A stretch of DNA of 64,000 bases from Clostridium sp. Marseille-P299 (GTDB lineage Bacteria > Bacillota > Clostridia > Lachnospirales > Lachnospiraceae): assembly GCF_900078195.1 (NCBI RefSeq), contig NZ_FJVE01000004.1, positions 1 through 64,000 of the forward strand, read 5' to 3'. The stretch's first letter is position 1. The number at the start of each line of letters is the position of its first letter. A program made the position numbers and the translations under genes. The notes below the pieces were generated by a model. The model worked only from the letters and a program-made list of their open reading frames with translations, was not told where the DNA came from and did not search any database. Shown here one piece after another: positions 63,605-64,000 of this stretch.

Positions 63605-64000
63605 CTATTTTTTATTAAGAGCATTTTTTAAGAACTCATAGGAACCTTGTTGTAATTCCTTAATTCTACTTCTTAATTTCTCTTTATCTTCAATCTCAAA
63701 TTTTTTCATATCATGAAATTCACTTGGATCATATAAAATATGTGATTCTAATCCAACTGTTTTAAGCAAGTCGCTTGTTCTACTACCTGTGCTTGTATGA
63801 AGCATTGAAATAAATGGTTTTTCATAGATTAATGAAAATACCGTAGCATGGAATGAATTTGTTAGAACATACTCCGCATTTTCGATCTCACCTAAAAACT
63901 CTCCTGCTTCATCTGTATAATAGGAAGCAAGTTCGTTACGGAAAATTCCAAGTGGCTTTCTTTGTATAATTGGAATACCTGTAGCAACCGATAACTTATT
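63605..64000 (-). CDS. Polysaccharide pyruvyltransferase-family protein (C-terminal part)
   Basis: Reading leftward from the window edge, the frame is open throughout: ELASYYTDEAGEFLGEIE and then TNSFHATVFSLIYEKPF, the pattern found near the C-terminus of this family, followed by LHTSTGSRTSDLLKTVGL. About 131 residues are seen, without the N-terminus. The protein would add pyruvate to a sugar of a surface polymer. It is near other polymer genes, which fits. Confidence 0.8.
   Translation of the reverse strand, partial: NKLSVATGIPIIQRKPLGIFRNELASYYTDEAGEFLGEIENAEYVLTNSFHATVFSLIYEKPFISMLHTSTGSRTSDLLKTVGLESHILYDPSEFHDMKKFEIEDKEKLRSRIKELQQGSYEFLKNALNKK

Overview
The window is AT-rich DNA from a motile, Gram-positive-type anaerobe of the Clostridia, most likely Lachnospiraceae (Lachnoclostridium phytofermentans-like). 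This is inferred from gene content and order: a whiA/rapZ/HPr/hprK block, FliW-CsrA, a split flgM-flgN-flgK-flgK-flgL operon and CDP-glycerol-type wall enzymes. No database search was possible. Almost every gene is on the minus strand; pyrG is the only plus-strand gene.

Layout in coordinate order. (1) 1-1080: the 5' end of a 16S rRNA gene reading leftward, a leader with three stacked sigma-A-type promoters, and two tRNA-Ser genes. (2) 1170-7574: housekeeping genes ispD, tsaD, rnz, rimI, tsaB, tsaE and small unknowns. Three of the four t6A tRNA-modification genes are together with tsaD close by. A 43-bp tandem repeat follows tsaD and includes its stop codon. (3) 7800-11670: FMN riboswitch, terminator, riboflavin transporter ribU, then the RNA-binding protein gene tex. 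(4) 11822-28180: an ABC exporter, pfkA, dnaE, a Crh-like HPr homologue, whiA, rapZ, murB, glucokinase, hprK, uvrC and ftsH. This is a carbon-catabolite and cell-wall block. (5) 28400-30401: pyrG behind a leader terminator (probable attenuator). (6) 30409-46534: lspA and then a roughly 15-kb island of glycosyltransferases, methyltransferases, a sugar aminotransferase, an ATP-grasp enzyme, a secreted protein and a broken DUF115-like gene. Because it lies immediately downstream of the flagellin gene, it is most likely the flagellin-glycan island. (7) 46854-58975: late flagellar genes: flagellin, fliS and a FliT-like chaperone, fliD, flaG, csrA, fliW, flgL, two flgK paralogues, flgN and flgM. Three SigD-type promoters serve them. 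(8) 59099-64000: an 85-bp tandem repeat that includes the stop of a LysA-like decarboxylase gene, then polymer genes (CDP-glycerol phosphotransferase, TagD, a GT2 enzyme and a partial pyruvyltransferase).

How the parts work together. SigD is expected to switch on flgM/flgN/hook-junction genes, the flaG-fliD-fliS genes and flagellin. FliW and CsrA, encoded in the same block, probably control flagellin translation: the flagellin leader has a hairpin with ATGGA in its loop and a second GGA site at the Shine-Dalgarno. Exported flagellin is probably decorated by the adjacent island, whose enzymes include unusual fusions of two glycosyltransferase modules and a methyltransferase. No IS element, prophage, integrase or CRISPR array was seen.
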